64,000 nt of DNA, taken from positions 62,001 to 126,000 of the forward strand of contig PKCK01000013.1 of the NCBI GenBank assembly GCA_002862085.1, written 5' to 3'. A model generated the notes under the pieces. That model was not told the DNA's origin and did no database searches. It was given only the letters and a program-made list of their open reading frames with translations. Origin of the DNA: Planctomycetota bacterium (GTDB taxonomy: Bacteria > Planctomycetota > UBA1135 > GCA-002686595). The position numbers and the translations under genes are program-made. The number at the start of each line of letters is the position of its first letter. Within the stretch, counting starts at the first letter, position 1. Of this stretch, positions 1-8,325 are shown one piece after another.

Positions 1-1
1 C

Positions 2-649
2 GCGGCGAAGCTCATCGGCGACGACCCCGCTTACGTCTGCGACGTGAAGGACGACGACGCAGTGGCGCGGCTCGGCGCCGTCGTGGCCGAGAAGCACCCG
101 GGCCTGGCGGGCTTCGTTCACTCCATCGCCTTCGCGAACTACTCCGACGGGTGGAAGCCGTTCCACGAGACGCGCAAGGACGACTTCCTGGAGGCCGCCG
201 GAGTCTCGGCCTTCTCCCTCGTCGCCCTCGCCAGGGCGCTTCGCCCGGCGCTCGCGCCGGACGCCTCCGTCGTCGCGATCTCGATCTCCTCGACGACGAT
301 GGCCGCGGAGAACTACGGCTACATGGCACCGATCAAAGCGGCCCTCGACTCGGCGGTCGTCTTCCTCGCGAAATCGTTCAGCGCCGAGAACGAAGTGCGC
401 TTCAACGGCGTCCGCGCGGGCCTCCTCAAGACGAGCTCCTCCGCCGGGATCCCCGGCTACGTCGACTCGTGGCTCCACGCCGAGAAGGCCACCTTCCGCG
501 GCCGCGGGCTCGACACCGCGGAGGTCGCCTCGACCGTGCTCTTCCTGCTGTCGCCGCGCTCCAGCGGGATCAACGGCCAGGGCGTCGTGGTCGACGCGGG
601 CATGGGGTCGAACTACTTCGACGCCCGGCTGATGGAGGGGGGCGCGTAG
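2..649 (+). CDS. fabI: Enoyl-[acyl-carrier-protein] reductase FabI, 3' part
   Basis: The gene is cut by the left edge of the window; frame 2 is open from base 2 and about 215 residues remain. FabI makes the last, NAD(P)H-dependent reduction of each fatty-acid elongation cycle. The conserved stretch GFVHSIAF is followed by the FabI-type catalytic pair in [12 protein letters not shown], where Tyr and Lys are separated by six residues as in E. coli Tyr156/Lys163. The end, [14 protein letters not shown], is the usual short-chain dehydrogenase C-terminal turn (GQxxxVDGG in most). The missing part is the N-terminal nucleotide-binding half. A general SDR is possible, but the HSIAF and YxxMxxxK spacing favours FabI. 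It lies upstream of, but not in operon with, the ole genes. Confidence 0.88.
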   Translation, partial: AAKLIGDDPAYVCDVKDDDAVARLGAVVAEKHPGLAGFVHSIAFANYSDGWKPFHETRKDDFLEAAGVSAFSLVALARALRPALAPDASVVAISISSTTMAAENYGYMAPIKAALDSAVVFLAKSFSAENEVRFNGVRAGLLKTSSSAGIPGYVDSWLHAEKATFRGRGLDTAEVASTVLFLLSPRSSGINGQGVVVDAGMGSNYFDARLMEGGA

Positions 650-682
650 GGCGCCTTCGACCTCGCGCCGGGCCCCGGTGGC

Positions 683-1447
683 TCAGCGCGACGGCGCTGG
701 AGACTCCCCCGCCACACCTCCGTCCCCAGGCCGCGCGAACTCCCTGAGAACGGGGGTGGCGTACCAGCGCGCGAGCTCGACCCCGGTCACGTCGAACCCG
801 GCCGCGGCGAGCCTCGCGCGGACCTCCTCGGGATCGGCGACGTCCAGGATGCCGAAGAGCTCGCCCCCGCGCGGCGCCCCCAGCCGTCCGAGCAGCACGA
901 CCCGCTCCGCGAAGAGCGAGGACCCCAGGGCGGTGAGCGCCGTGGGCCCGTCCTCCGCGAACAGGACCGTGTAACTCACCACCTCCGGGCCGGCGTCCCT
1001 GGAACGCACGCGTCTCGACGCGTGGTCGCGGACCATCTCCGGGAGCTGCCGGAGCAGATCCAGGGTGTCGAGGGTCATCGCGTCCTGGCGGAAGATCCCC
1101 ATCCGGGTCGTCGGGTCGCCCGCGCCGAGCGCCGCGATCTCCTCCTCCTCGGACGCGTCGAAGACGAACAGGCCACGCATGTCGTCGACGTCCTTGGGCT
1201 GGCCGAAGGGGCCCGAGAGGAGCAGCTCCTGCCGCCTCGCCGACGCTTCGATGAAGCCGAAGTGCTCCGCGAAGGCCTCGGACCGCTGCTCCGCCGTGAG
1301 GGCGGGCGGCACCTCACCGTCGCGAAGGATCACCAGCCCGAACCGGTCCGGCGCGACAGGCCCGCCGCGGAACGTCGCTCCCTCCGGCGGAGCCGCGCAG
1401 GCGGAGAGCAGGAGGGCGAGGAACAGGACTTCGGTTCGTTGGCTCAT
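683..1447 (-). CDS. Lipoprotein with two YciI-like domains
   Basis: 254 residues. The N-terminus has a hydrophobic signal ending in the lipobox LSAC (Cys17), so a lipid-anchored envelope protein is expected. Residues about 30-115 resemble the YCII ferredoxin-like fold: an early His in EHFGFIEA, then LLLSGPFG and a strand MRGLFVFDA. A second weaker copy, about 155-235, has SYTVLFAEDGP, VVLLGRLG and ELFGILDVADPEEV. YciI proteins are usually single-domain and cytoplasmic with poorly known chemistry, so an exported tandem version is unusual. Start ATG 1447. The family assignment is from pattern, and no substrate can be inferred. Confidence 0.7.
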   Translation of the reverse strand: MSQRTEVLFLALLLSACAAPPEGATFRGGPVAPDRFGLVILRDGEVPPALTAEQRSEAFAEHFGFIEASARRQELLLSGPFGQPKDVDDMRGLFVFDASEEEEIAALGAGDPTTRMGIFRQDAMTLDTLDLLRQLPEMVRDHASRRVRSRDAGPEVVSYTVLFAEDGPTALTALGSSLFAERVVLLGRLGAPRGGELFGILDVADPEEVRARLAAAGFDVTGVELARWYATPVLREFARPGDGGVAGESPAPSR

Positions 1448-1525
1448 GGACGTCCGTCAGCGCGCTGAGAGGAACGAGGTCGTGGGCCACGGCGCCGGCG
1501 AACGCGGGGAGCCCGGCCAAGCGTA

Positions 1526-1666
1526 GTGATCCTCGCCCACGGCGGCGACGGACAGGCCGCGCGCGATGTTCTCATGTCGCTGGAGCGGATCGACCAGGTC
1601 GCCCTCTTGACGTTCCTGAAGCGCTCGAGGACGCCCGCCGACCCGGCCGGGGACATCGTCCGCTGA
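1526..1666 (+). pseudogene. Relic of a di-haem oxidoreductase (DHOR/thiol oxidoreductase-like) C-terminus
   Basis: A short open stretch reads ILAHGGDGQAARDVL, then LERIDQVALLTFLKR and a stop. This strongly resembles the extreme C-terminus of di-haem cytochrome c peroxidase-like (DHOR) proteins, whose final helix reads like HGGEAxAARDxFxxLxxxxRxALLxFLxSL. No haem-binding CxxCH or other part of the family lies upstream, where the start of the YciI-like gene intervenes in the opposite direction. About 46 codons remain of a protein that is usually over 400 residues, so I read it as a decaying remnant. A small expressed peptide cannot be excluded. Confidence 0.45.
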
Positions 1667-1754
1667 GGCCCCGGGGAACGCTCGAGCGTCCTCGACCGGG
1701 CGCGGCCCGTCACGGCGCCTCCGGCGCCCAGTGCATGGTCGTATGCTCGTCCCC

Positions 1755-3344
1755 ATGAGCGGCAGCCACGACCTCCTCCTCCCCCGCGCGACCCCGCGCG
1801 GCTCGCTCCTGACCGCGCTGCTCCTCGGCGCCTGCGCCGGGCCCTCGGCTCCCGGCGGCGGAGCGGACACCGTCGCCTCGAGGACGCCGAACGTCGTCCT
1901 CGTCTACGTCGACGACCTCGGCGCGGGAGAGCTGGGGTGCTACGGCCAGGAGCTCATCCGGACGCCCCACATCGACTCCATCGCGGCCGCCGGGGTTCGC
2001 TTCACGGACGCCTACAGCGGCTCTCCCGTGTGCGCTCCCTCCCGGTGCATCGCGCTGACCGGCCGGCACTCGGGTCACGCCGCGGTCCGCGGCAACTGGG
2101 AGAACGGAGGCTGGGGCCCGGACGAGCCCGAGGGGCAGTTCCCGCTGCCCGACGCGGAGGTGACGCTCCCCGAGAGATTGCAGGAGCTCGGGTATCGAAC
2201 CGCCGGCTACGGCAAGTGGGGCCTGGGCGGCCCGGGCACGGAAGGCGCGCCCGAGAGGCAGGGCTTCGACCACTTCTACGGATACCTGTGCCAGCGCAAG
2301 GCGCACAACTACTACCCCACCCACCTGTGGAACGACGGGAAGCGCGCGCCCATCGAGGGCAACGCGTACTTCCGCGCCCATCAGAAGCTGACCGAGCCCC
2401 TCGCCGGTCCGGACGAGTACTACGCAGCCTTTGGCGACGGGAGCGAGGGCTACGCGCCGCAGCTGATCGCGGACGACATGATCCGGTGGCTCGAGGAGAG
2501 CGCCGGGTCCGGTGAACCCTTCTTCCTCTACTACGCGTCGATCATCCCCCACCTCGCTTTGCAGGTGCCGCGGGAGTACGTGGACCGCTACCCGGCGGCC
2601 TGGGACCCCGAACCCTACCTCGGCGGCGACGCCTACCTGCCCCACGCGAGTCCGCGCCGCGCCTACGCGGGGATGATCAGCTTCCTCGACGATCAGGTGG
2701 GGCGCATCCTCCGCACACTCGACGAGCAGGGCCTGGCGGAGGACACCATCGTGCTCTTCACGAGCGACAACGGGGCCACCTACGTCGGCGGCATGGACGC
2801 GGCGTTCTTCGGCAGCCACGACGGCCGGCGGGGACACAAGGGCCAGGTCTTCGAGGGCGGTATCCGCGTGCCCCTCGTCGCCCGATGGCCCGGCCGGTTC
2901 AGCCCCGGCGCCACCAGCTCGGTCCCGGTGTCCTCGGTGGACCTCACGGCGACGGTGATGGATCTGGTCGGGGCGCCGCTCGCTGCGGAGGAGGCCGAGG
3001 ACCTCGACACCTGGAGCTTCGCCGAGGTCCTCCGCCGGCCCAACACCTGGAGCGGCCAGCGGCCTTTCCTCTACTGGGAGTTCAGGCCACACGGTGCCCA
3101 GGCCGTGCGCGAGGGGCCCTGGAAGCTGGTGCGGACGGGCCTGAAGCAGGGGGCGCCGAAGGACGCGCTCTACCACCTCGTCGACGACCCCGCGGAGACG
3201 ACCGACCTCTCGGCGGAGCGCGCGAGCGTCGCCGCGCGACTCGCCGTCCTCATGGAGGCTTCCCACGAGCCCAACGAGACCTTCCCACTCCCACACGTGG
3301 ACGAGCCAGCGAAGCCCGGGCGGTCCGGGACCGCGGACCGCTGA
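1755..3344 (+). CDS. Lipoprotein sulfatase (arylsulfatase family)
   Basis: 529 residues from the ATG at 1755; an upstream in-frame ATG at 1731 would add eight residues before the signal peptide. The N-terminus ends in LLGAC, a good lipobox, placing the enzyme on the outside of a membrane. The metal-binding YVDDLG follows at about residues 51-56. The sulfatase signature CAPSR starts at Cys93, which is converted to formylglycine. SDNGATY and the KWGLGG region are further family landmarks. Such S1-family sulfatases remove sulfate esters from polysaccharides or other organics and are abundant in Planctomycetes. It needs a formylglycine-generating enzyme or anSME, and neither is in this window. 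Substrate unknown. Confidence 0.93.
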   Translation: MSGSHDLLLPRATPRGSLLTALLLGACAGPSAPGGGADTVASRTPNVVLVYVDDLGAGELGCYGQELIRTPHIDSIAAAGVRFTDAYSGSPVCAPSRCIALTGRHSGHAAVRGNWENGGWGPDEPEGQFPLPDAEVTLPERLQELGYRTAGYGKWGLGGPGTEGAPERQGFDHFYGYLCQRKAHNYYPTHLWNDGKRAPIEGNAYFRAHQKLTEPLAGPDEYYAAFGDGSEGYAPQLIADDMIRWLEESAGSGEPFFLYYASIIPHLALQVPREYVDRYPAAWDPEPYLGGDAYLPHASPRRAYAGMISFLDDQVGRILRTLDEQGLAEDTIVLFTSDNGATYVGGMDAAFFGSHDGRRGHKGQVFEGGIRVPLVARWPGRFSPGATSSVPVSSVDLTATVMDLVGAPLAAEEAEDLDTWSFAEVLRRPNTWSGQRPFLYWEFRPHGAQAVREGPWKLVRTGLKQGAPKDALYHLVDDPAETTDLSAERASVAARLAVLMEASHEPNETFPLPHVDEPAKPGRSGTADR

Positions 3345-3354
3345 GCCCCGCCTG

Positions 3355-3990
3355 ATGGGCGCACTCCCCCCCGACAGTCGGCAGGGCGCGATCCACGTGG
3401 TGGTCGCGCCGACGCCGGACCAGGACGGTCCGGCTCCGGCCCGCGTGCGCGCCCAGCGCGGCGCCGCCCGCGAGGCTCTCGCCAGGGCGGCGGCGCTCGC
3501 CGGGTGTCCGGACGTCTCCTTCGAGAAGACCTCGGAGCGCGGCCGGCCCGTGCCCACGCCTTCGGGGTGGCACTGGACGATCAGCCACGATCGGTGGTTC
3601 GTGGCGGGCGCGGTGTGCGAGGGCGGACCCCTGGGCGTCGACCTCGAGCACGTGGCGCTGCGCCGGCGCGAGCTCGTGGAGCGCGTCGCCGACCAGGAGG
3701 AGCGGCGGCTGCTCGGCGAAGGCGCGGCGCCGCTGGACTCCGTGGGGTTCGCGCGGCTCTGGACCTCGAAGGAGGCCGTGCTCAAGGCCGAGGGCATCGG
3801 GCTGCCCGGTCTGACGCGGACGCGCCTCGTCGCCGTCGACGGGCCCCATCTCACGTGGGTCGACTACGACGGCGCCCGCCGCGCCGTGCTCCACACCCAC
3901 CTCGCCGAGCACATGATCTCCCTGTGCGTCCGGGAGGCCGCGACGCCCCCCCGGGTGGTCTGGCACCTACCTGGCGAGAGCGCGGGGTAG
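3355..3990 (+). CDS. 4'-phosphopantetheinyl transferase (Sfp/AcpT type)
   Basis: 211 residues. It transfers the phosphopantetheine arm of CoA to a serine of carrier proteins. The two hallmark motifs are present: GVDLE at residues 94-98 (Mg2+ and CoA binding, following WTISHD) and WTSKEAVLKA at 136-145. The length matches the Sfp class rather than the smaller AcpS class. It starts 10 bp after the upstream sulfatase stop, so cotranscription is possible, although the functions are not obviously linked. Its 3' end overlaps the convergent sulfatase gene by 24 bp. The carrier-protein client is unknown, and no PKS or NRPS gene is visible nearby. Confidence 0.9.
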   Translation: MGALPPDSRQGAIHVVVAPTPDQDGPAPARVRAQRGAAREALARAAALAGCPDVSFEKTSERGRPVPTPSGWHWTISHDRWFVAGAVCEGGPLGVDLEHVALRRRELVERVADQEERRLLGEGAAPLDSVGFARLWTSKEAVLKAEGIGLPGLTRTRLVAVDGPHLTWVDYDGARRAVLHTHLAEHMISLCVREAATPPRVVWHLPGESAG

Positions 3991-5526
3991 CGGCACCGGC
4001 ACGCGGTCGGGGAGCGCGAGGGACATGGACGCTCCGCGGCGCTCCAGCTCCGCCGAGAGCCGCTCGGCGAGCATGGCGACGAGCTCCGGCGACGTCTCGG
4101 CCATGTCGCTGGTCTCGCTCAGGTCCCCGGAGAGGTCGTAGAGCTCCAGGCGCGGGCCGCCGCTGCGCGCTCCCGTCGAGCCGTCGACCTCGGCGCCGGA
4201 GTGGAAGTACACGAGCTTGTAGAACCCCAGGCGCATGGCGCTGAAGGGCTCGATCCCCGGCCCGGGCACGCCCCAGTAGTGGGGCTGGTGCCAGACGATG
4301 GCGCGCTCGGGAACGCCGCCCGCGCCGGCCCAGAGGCGCCACAGATCGACCCCGTCCAGCGCGTCGCGACGGGCCTCGGGGACCGGGACGCCCGCCGCCG
4401 CGAGCAGCGTCGGGAACAGGTCGTGAGTCACCACCGCGCCCGTCGTGTGGCGGCCGCCGCCGAGCACGCCAGGGCCGCGCACGACCATCGGCACCCGGAC
4501 CCCGCCCTCGTAGGCCGACCCCTTCCCGCTCCTGAAGGGCGCGTTGTGACCGTGCTTCGTGCCGCCCCGGGAGTGCGCCGAGAGCCCCCCGTTGTCGCTC
4601 GTGTAGACGACGAGCGTCTCCTCGGCGATGCCGAGCTCGTCCAGCGTGGTGAGGATGCGCCCGAGGGCGTCGTCGACGCTGGCCACGAGGCTCGCGTAGG
4701 CCAGCTCCGCCGGGGCGAGCCCCGCGGACTCGAAGCGATCCGCCACGCGCGGGTTGACCATGAGCGGAGCGTGCACCGCGTAGGGCGCGAAGTGCAGGAA
4801 GACCCGCTCCCCCGCTCCCACGCCGGCGCGCAGCTCGCGCACCGCGGCGTCGGCGAGCACGTCCGTGAGGAAGACGTCCTCGCCGTGATACTCGTCGAGG
4901 CCCGGCACGTCCCAGGCCCGGCTCCCGCGCTCGCGGCCGGCGCGGCGCGCCCGGCCGTTCGCGGAGAACTCGTCGAGCCCGTAGTAGCTACCCGGCCCGC
5001 CGGCGGCCCAGCCTGCCACGTTCACGTCGAACCCCAGCCGCGTCGGGTCGCCCCCCTCGCCGGTGCCGAAGTGCGCCTTGCCCACGTGGATCGTGCGGTA
5101 CCCGGCGTCCGAGAGCAGCCCCGGCAGCGTCGTGTCCCCCGGCTGGAGCCCGTCGAGGCGCCAAGGCGGCGCCGCCAGCAGGGGGTGGCGTGCCGACGTG
5201 TCCCTGCCGACGTCCTTGGTCCAGTAGGTGATGCCCGTCCGCGCGGGCGAGCTGCCCGTGATGAAGCTGGTCCGCGTCGGCGTGCAGACCGGCGCCGACG
5301 CGTAGGCCTCGTCGAGCACCAGTCCCTGCTTCGCGAGCCTGTCGAGATGCGGCGTGAGGAAGTGGCGGGGCGACCCCTCCGTCATGCCGGCGGTGGGCCA
5401 GACCGCCGGGGACGTGTCGCGAGCCCCGAGGTCGTCCACCATGACCACGACGATGTGCGGCGAGACGGCGTCCTGGGGCCCGGGGGGAGCCAGGAAGGGC
5501 GCGCAGAGAAGGAGCGAGAGGAGCAT
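3967..5526 (-). CDS. Secreted sulfatase (arylsulfatase family)
   Basis: 519 residues from ATG 5526. This start is chosen because a signal peptide (MLLSLLLCAPFLAPPGPQ) begins there and the upstream in-frame extension is compositionally poor. MVDDLGARD supplies metal ligands and CTPTR (Cys81) is the formylglycine signature. TSDNGGLSAHSRGGTKHG and GKGSAYEGGVRVP are typical mid-protein sulfatase blocks. The divergent oleB gene starts 145 bp away. The enzyme differs clearly from the sulfatase at 1755-3344 (CTPTR rather than CAPSR, no lipobox), so they are probably not recent duplicates. Substrate unknown. Confidence 0.93.
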   Translation of the reverse strand: MLLSLLLCAPFLAPPGPQDAVSPHIVVVMVDDLGARDTSPAVWPTAGMTEGSPRHFLTPHLDRLAKQGLVLDEAYASAPVCTPTRTSFITGSSPARTGITYWTKDVGRDTSARHPLLAAPPWRLDGLQPGDTTLPGLLSDAGYRTIHVGKAHFGTGEGGDPTRLGFDVNVAGWAAGGPGSYYGLDEFSANGRARRAGRERGSRAWDVPGLDEYHGEDVFLTDVLADAAVRELRAGVGAGERVFLHFAPYAVHAPLMVNPRVADRFESAGLAPAELAYASLVASVDDALGRILTTLDELGIAEETLVVYTSDNGGLSAHSRGGTKHGHNAPFRSGKGSAYEGGVRVPMVVRGPGVLGGGRHTTGAVVTHDLFPTLLAAAGVPVPEARRDALDGVDLWRLWAGAGGVPERAIVWHQPHYWGVPGPGIEPFSAMRLGFYKLVYFHSGAEVDGSTGARSGGPRLELYDLSGDLSETSDMAETSPELVAMLAERLSAELERRGASMSLALPDRVPVPLPRALAR

Positions 5527-5671
5527 GGGCGTCGGGGACTCCGCCGGAGCGGTCGCCCCAGCTTGGGCCGGGACCCGGGGAATGCGCAACGGTGAGCGTC
5601 CGGCGGCGGCCGCGGACCTGCGTTCTGCGCTGCTCCCGGCAAGGTGCGGGCGGTATCCTCCCCCGCGCGCA

Positions 5672-6628
5672 ATGGCCGACGAGATCGCAAGACTCACCTC
5701 CCGCGCGCGGGAGGTCCTCGGGCCCCTGTCCGGAGAGTTTCCCTTCACGCCCCGCTTCCTCGCGGTCCGCGGCCACTCCATGCACTACGTGGACGAGGGC
5801 CCGGGAGGCGCCGCAGTCGACCGGCCAGGGGTCGTCCTCTGCGTGCACGGCAACCCGACGTGGTCGTTCTACTGGCGGCGGATCGTCGAGGCCCTCTCCT
5901 CCGAGGCCCGCGTGGTCGCTCCGGACCACCTGGGGATGGGACTCTCGAGTCGCGTTCCGGGCGGGGTGCGTCTCGCGGAGCACGTCGACGGTCTCGTGGA
6001 CCTGATCGACCAGCTCGACCTCGACGACATCACCCTCGTGTGCCACGACTGGGGCGGCGCCATCGGCTTCGGGGCGGTCCTCGCGCGTCGCGAGCGCTTC
6101 CGCTCCTTCGTCGTCACCAACACGGCCGCCTTCCCCTCGAGCCGGATACCTCGCCGCATCGCCGCGTGCAGGATCCCTCTTCTCGGGCGGATCGGGGTCC
6201 AGGGCGGGAACGCCTTCGCCCGCGCGGCGCTCCACATGACCACGGTCGTGCCCCTGGCGAAGCGCGCATGCGATGGCCTCATCGCGCCCTACGACAGCTG
6301 GAGCAACCGCGAGCAGGTCTGGCGCTTCGTCCAGGACATCCCCATGCGGCCGGCTCACCCCTCGTGGGCGACGCTTTGCGAGATCGGCGAGGGGCTGGAC
6401 TCCCTGCGCGGCCTCCCCATGGAGATCGTCTGGGGCATGGAGGACTGGTGCTTCTCACCCGAGTTCAAGAGCGCCTGGGAGCAGCGCTTCCCCGAGGCCG
6501 CGGTCAGCGAGCTCGGGGGCGCGGGTCACTACGTGAACGAGGACGCGCCCGAGGCGGTCATCGCCGCCATCCGCAGGGTCCGGGCGGTGGACGGCCGCGC
6601 GTCCGGGCCCGGGGGGGTGCGCACGTGA
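5672..6628 (+). CDS. oleB: OleB, beta-lactone decarboxylase (haloalkane dehalogenase-like alpha/beta hydrolase)
   Basis: 318 residues from ATG 5672. It has the alpha/beta-hydrolase oxyanion block VHGNPTWSFYWR (from about residue 58), the nucleophile elbow CHDWGG with Asp126, and a C-terminal GHYVNED that supplies the catalytic His. Nucleophilic Asp is typical of haloalkane dehalogenases and of OleB. OleB converts the cis-beta-lactone made by OleC into a long-chain cis-olefin and CO2. The assignment rests mostly on context, since oleC and oleD follow directly and the stop overlaps the oleC start by 4 bp (GTGA). Alone, it could be called a haloalkane dehalogenase. Confidence 0.88.
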   Translation: MADEIARLTSRAREVLGPLSGEFPFTPRFLAVRGHSMHYVDEGPGGAAVDRPGVVLCVHGNPTWSFYWRRIVEALSSEARVVAPDHLGMGLSSRVPGGVRLAEHVDGLVDLIDQLDLDDITLVCHDWGGAIGFGAVLARRERFRSFVVTNTAAFPSSRIPRRIAACRIPLLGRIGVQGGNAFARAALHMTTVVPLAKRACDGLIAPYDSWSNREQVWRFVQDIPMRPAHPSWATLCEIGEGLDSLRGLPMEIVWGMEDWCFSPEFKSAWEQRFPEAAVSELGGAGHYVNEDAPEAVIAAIRRVRAVDGRASGPGGVRT

Positions 6629-8325
6629 GCGAGCGAGCCCCGACGCTCGACCAAGGCGCGGCGCGACCCGAGGGTCCGCCGGGCGCGAACATCGCCGCGT
6701 TCCTTCCGTGGCGCGCCGCTCGGATGCCCGACGCCACGGCCGTGGTCGCGCCGGATCGACGCGCGACGGGCGGCTGGAGCCGCACGTCCTACGCCGAGCT
6801 CGAGGAGCAGTCGAATCGGATCGCGACCGGGCTCGCCGCTGCGGGGGTCGAGCGTGGTATGCGCGTGTGCCTGTTCGTGAAGCCTGGCCCGGAGCTCATC
6901 GCGATCACCTACGCCCTCTTCAAGCTCCGCGCGGTGCCGGTCCTCGCGGATCCGGGCATGGGCCGCGCGCGCCTCCTGGCCGCCGTCGAACGCATGGCGC
7001 CCGCGGTGTTCATCGGGATCCCGCTCGCGCACGCCGTACGCACCGTCTTCAAGCGAGCCTTCCGGAGCGTCTCGATCTTCGTGACCGTCGGCACGCGCCT
7101 CCTCTGGGGAGGCACGACGCTCAGGCGCGTCGTCGCCGCCGGCCGCCCCGACTTCGAGATCCCCGCCACGGCGCCCGAGGACCCCGCGGCGATCCTCTTC
7201 ACGAGCGGCAGCACCGGGCCGCCGAAGGGCGTTCAGTACACGCACGGGATGTTCCGGGCCCAGGTGAACGCCCTCGGGGATCTCTACGGCTTCGAGCCCG
7301 GGGAGGTGGACCTCGCCTGCTTTCCACTCTTCGCCCTGTTCGACATCGCCTTCGGGATGACCAGCGTCTTCCCGGACATGGACGTGTCACGTCCGGCGAG
7401 CTGCGACCCGGCCAAGATCGTCGACGCGATCGGTCAGCACGGCGCGACGACGAGCTTCGGCTCCCCGGCGATCTGGCGCCGCGTGCTGCCCCACTGCCGC
7501 GAGGTCGGGGTCAAGCTCGGCGGCGTGAAGCGCCTGCTGATGGCCGGTGCGCCGGTTCCCACGGACCTGATCCAGATCGCTCACGCCGTGCTCGACATCG
7601 ACGGCGACGTCTTCACGCCCTACGGCGCCACCGAGTCCCTGCCGGTCGCCTCGATCGCCGGCCGCGAGGTCACCCCGGGGCTCTTGAACCCCATGCAGAA
7701 CGGCGCGGGCACCTGCGTCGGCGTGCCGGCTCCCCACGTGCGGGTCGAGCTCATCGGCATCACCGACGAGCCGCTCGAGGCATGGTCGGATGAACACGTG
7801 GTGGGCCGCGGCGAGATGGGCGAGGTCTGCGTCCACGGCCCGGTCGTCACCGAGGTCTACGCCGAGGATCCCGGCGCCACCGCGCTCGCCAAGCTCCGGG
7901 CTTCGGACGGCGGCGTCTGGCACCGCATGGGCGACATCGGCCGCTTCGACGCCGACGGGCGTCTGTGGCTCCTCGGCCGCAAGTCCCACCGCCTGCGCAC
8001 CGAGCGGGGCGTGCGCATGCCGATCCCGGTCGAGAACATCTTCAACCAGCACCCCCGCGTGCATCGCACCGCGCTCGTGGGCGTCGGCGCGCCCGGCGAG
8101 GAGACCCCGCTGCTCGTCGTGGAGCCCGTCCCGGGCGAGTACCCGAAGGGCGAGACGATGACCCAGGGCTTCATCATGCAGCTGCGCGACATCGGCCGAC
8201 GGGTCCCGCGCGCGGCGGAGATCGAACACTTCCTCTTCCACGAGTCGTTCCCCGTGGATCCTCGCCACGGCGCGAAGATCCACCGCGAGGAGCTCAAGGT
8301 CTGGGCGGAGAAAGAGGTCCTTTGA
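6625..8325 (+). CDS. oleC: OleC, beta-lactone synthetase (AMP-dependent)
   Basis: 566 residues from GTG 6625. It belongs to the ANL adenylate-forming superfamily, with the P-loop-like LFTSGSTGPPKG at about residues 191-202 and the adenylate-binding YGATES. OleC-typical blocks are CFPLFALFDIAFGMTSVFPDMD and HPRVHRTALVGVGAPGEE. OleC uses ATP to close a 2-alkyl-3-hydroxy acid into a beta-lactone in the head-to-head olefin pathway. Its ends overlap oleB and oleD by 4 bp each, which implies translational coupling and probably an OleBCD complex, as described in Xanthomonas. The C-terminal segment is shortened relative to ordinary acyl-CoA synthetases, as in known OleC. Confidence 0.93.
   Translation: MSERAPTLDQGAARPEGPPGANIAAFLPWRAARMPDATAVVAPDRRATGGWSRTSYAELEEQSNRIATGLAAAGVERGMRVCLFVKPGPELIAITYALFKLRAVPVLADPGMGRARLLAAVERMAPAVFIGIPLAHAVRTVFKRAFRSVSIFVTVGTRLLWGGTTLRRVVAAGRPDFEIPATAPEDPAAILFTSGSTGPPKGVQYTHGMFRAQVNALGDLYGFEPGEVDLACFPLFALFDIAFGMTSVFPDMDVSRPASCDPAKIVDAIGQHGATTSFGSPAIWRRVLPHCREVGVKLGGVKRLLMAGAPVPTDLIQIAHAVLDIDGDVFTPYGATESLPVASIAGREVTPGLLNPMQNGAGTCVGVPAPHVRVELIGITDEPLEAWSDEHVVGRGEMGEVCVHGPVVTEVYAEDPGATALAKLRASDGGVWHRMGDIGRFDADGRLWLLGRKSHRLRTERGVRMPIPVENIFNQHPRVHRTALVGVGAPGEETPLLVVEPVPGEYPKGETMTQGFIMQLRDIGRRVPRAAEIEHFLFHESFPVDPRHGAKIHREELKVWAEKEVL

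Noticed and set aside
5354-5671. Longer start for oleB at 5354
   Set aside because: The extension overlaps the divergent sulfatase gene and is low in protein character.
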